Shown: positions 62,821-64,000 of the stretch, piece after piece
Position numbering within the stretch: the stretch's first letter is position 1
How the letters are laid out: every line of letters starts with the position of its first letter
Origin: a virus
Reading direction: 5' to 3' (one strand)
IMG/VR virus record: IMGVR_UViG_3300020474_000007
Span: 1 to 64,000 of that record
Length of the DNA: 64,000 bases
The notes under the pieces: model-generated
The model's database searches: none
Seen by the model: the letters and a program-made list of their open reading frames with translations, nothing else
What the model was told of the DNA's origin: nothing
Position numbers and translations under genes: made by a program

Positions 62821-63052
62821 TGTTTTTATGCTCTATAAAGTCTTTGTCTAATCTATGAACTAATCTTTCTCCAGCCCTACGTCTAAAACATGGCAAAACA
62901 CCATGTATACACAAATATACACCAGCTTTGATGCAACACAATCCATGACCTACGGCAAACTTTAAATGCTGCCAATAGGTCATGTTATTGTGATTTAAAT
63001 GATCTTTCCACTTTTTTACCAAGCCTTGCATGACCAGTATCTGGCTTTCCAT
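62804..63052 (-). CDS. Small conserved hypothetical protein (DUF6356-like)
   Basis: This protein has 82 residues if the ATG at 63052 is used; the ATG at 63031 is an alternative giving 75. A central 'YWQHLKFAVGHGLCCIKAG' and 'VYLCIHGVLPCFRRRAGERL' form a short hydrophobic helix pair flanked by basic residues, resembling small DUF6356-like proteins of aquatic bacteria and phages. Four Cys and no clear catalytic motif are present. It overlaps the stop of the upstream gene by 37 or 16 bases depending on start, and its stop overlaps the PAP2 start. Function unknown. Confidence 0.55.
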   Translation of the reverse strand: MESQILVMQGLVKKWKDHLNHNNMTYWQHLKFAVGHGLCCIKAGVYLCIHGVLPCFRRRAGERLVHRLDKDFIEHKNNVTDK

Positions 63053-63651
63053 CTAGGACCGGGATTTGCGCAGTTGTGTCTAGCTCTGAAGCTTTTGCGT
63101 CTATCGGGATCGTTTTTCTTAATCTTCATATTAGGATCGCCAAAGTTGACCTTAACTACGTTACCCTTATCGTTCTTTACATAAACACTTCTTTTCTTTG
63201 GTCCGTCTGGAGTTAGAAATGGCTTTCCAAGCTTTACTTTCCTGCCTTGATATTCAGCAGCTTTTCCTTTATACACAAGGGTGGTATTGTCTTTTCTGTA
63301 GACTCCCTTTCTCCTGTATATAAACTCTTCTCCAGTTTTTGGATTCTCATATTTGTATGAACTTTTACCCTTGCTCGGAGTTGATTGAGCTTTTTTCCAA
63401 GCCTCTGGATCTGGCCTGTCTTTATCGCCTTTTTTAGCTGGTTTATAATCCTTGCCTTCTCGCTCTTTTTTCTTGCGAATATTTTCCCACAACCCCGGCT
63501 TTGCCTCCGAAATATCCCATTCTTCTACCTCTTCGCCAAAGTCTTCATATTCTGCTTCGGCAGGTACATAAAAATTGTCCTCTGTAATTTCTTCAGTAAA
63601 TCCATATGCTTGTTTATTATATTCGTCGTCTAAAGAGTCCATGAAAGACAT
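63016..63651 (-). CDS. Conserved basic phage protein with WSC motif
   Basis: This 211-residue protein has an acidic N-terminus (1-60), a Lys-rich centre with 'GLWENIRKKKEREGKDYKPA', and a highly conserved-looking C-terminus that reads 'NFGDPNMKIKKNDPDRRKSF', then 'RARHNC...PGP..KARYWSC'. I recall this ending in many large marine phages and some giant viruses (DUF5872-like proteins), mostly uncharacterised. The basic C-terminus suggests nucleic-acid or virion-core binding. A GGAG ribosome site precedes the ATG. Confidence 0.6.
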   Translation of the reverse strand: MSFMDSLDDEYNKQAYGFTEEITEDNFYVPAEAEYEDFGEEVEEWDISEAKPGLWENIRKKKEREGKDYKPAKKGDKDRPDPEAWKKAQSTPSKGKSSYKYENPKTGEEFIYRRKGVYRKDNTTLVYKGKAAEYQGRKVKLGKPFLTPDGPKKRSVYVKNDKGNVVKVNFGDPNMKIKKNDPDRRKSFRARHNCANPGPRWKARYWSCKAW

Positions 63652-63652
63652 A

Positions 63653-64000
63653 TCATTCTCCTTTTTTAAATGTGATTTTCTTAGCTTTTGCTAGCAATGC
63701 ATCTAAACTATATACTGGCACTCGCTCCTTAAAATGATTATATATATCTTGTATCATTTGGTGGTCTGGATCTTGCGTTATTTCCATCCATCCAATGAAA
63801 TAGTTCCAAATTCTGTCCTCTAATATTAGCCTATATTTAACACCGTTTGGTCTTCCAAATCTATGATTCCATCCTACGGTTGGTACGCAAATATTCTTGC
63901 CACCATTTCTCCTAAACTTTTCTGAAATGTACCCTTCTTCCCCTCCAAAACCAATAAAGTGACTACTTATTCCGGGCCAATGTTTTTTTTCAAAAGAACA
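63653..64000 (-). CDS. Glycosyltransferase fragment (continues past window edge)
   Basis: The frame is open from the window end leftwards to TGA at 63655-63653, so at least 115 C-terminal residues are visible. 'FIGFGGEEGYISEKFRRNGG' and 'VPTVGWNHRFGRPNGVKYRL' match the C-terminal signature of phage GT2/GREB1-like or GT60-like glycosyltransferases ('F-G-G-E-E-G-Y-I-S-E-K', then 'W-x-H-R-F-G-R-P'). The donor-binding N-terminus lies outside the window. It is the most upstream of the glycan-type genes seen on the minus strand. Confidence 0.7.
   Translation of the reverse strand, partial: CSFEKKHWPGISSHFIGFGGEEGYISEKFRRNGGKNICVPTVGWNHRFGRPNGVKYRLILEDRIWNYFIGWMEITQDPDHQMIQDIYNHFKERVPVYSLDALLAKAKKITFKKGE

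Overview
The window is a continuous piece of a large tailed double-stranded DNA phage genome of moderately AT-rich composition. A tape-measure gene, a tail-tube-like gene, several tail fibres and a phage-type replication set are present; no bacterial housekeeping genes, rRNA or tRNA genes were seen. The tape measure and fibre styles resemble those of aquatic (marine) phages. The 2045-residue tape measure and the absence of a recognisable contractile sheath favour a long-tailed siphovirus-like particle. The host cannot be read from the sequence. Capsid, portal and terminase genes were not recognised and presumably lie outside the window.

Positions 1-47765 are all on the + strand and form the structural (late) module. 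It holds, in order: fibre and fibre-assembly genes (1-5.0 kb, including a collar-domain fibre and three genes sharing one fibre-tip module); a 1091-residue fibre with a cupredoxin-like domain and an RCC1-like propeller; a subtilisin-like protease with an intact triad; small neck or tail-completion candidates (10.7-13.1 kb); the tail tube candidate (13.1 kb); a tail-assembly-chaperone-like block with a possible translated attenuator in front (14.6-16.9 kb); the tape measure (17.0-23.1 kb); a giant 4337-residue adhesin-like protein (23.1-36.1 kb); and large tail-tip or baseplate-like proteins (36.1-46.9 kb). A GTGTATAAATA-type element, like a T4-class late promoter, precedes two genes, and a related one precedes the last gene.

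A hairpin at 47.77-47.80 kb separates this block from a convergent minus-strand block (47.8-64.0 kb), read right to left. That block begins with glycan-type genes (partial glycosyltransferase, PAP2 phosphatase, GT-A-like enzyme, FkbM and a second methyltransferase). It continues with replication genes, in which a bacterial-type DNA polymerase III alpha subunit is split into two genes with a DEDDh exonuclease gene between them, followed by SSB. An overlapping chain follows: two GT4 glycosyltransferases, a nucleotidyltransferase-like protein with an altered signature and several unknowns. It ends with a homing endonuclease, a Rad52-like recombinase candidate and a zinc-ribbon protein.

The most notable points are the split polymerase with the exonuclease between its halves, and the co-occurrence of a mucin-like Thr/Ala/Pro linker in the giant virion protein with a dense phage glycosylation gene set. 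Others are cupredoxin-like modules in two virion proteins, an apparently seven-bladed integrin-type propeller interrupted by a roughly 1100-residue insertion, and a short leader-peptide/hairpin arrangement before the chaperone genes.
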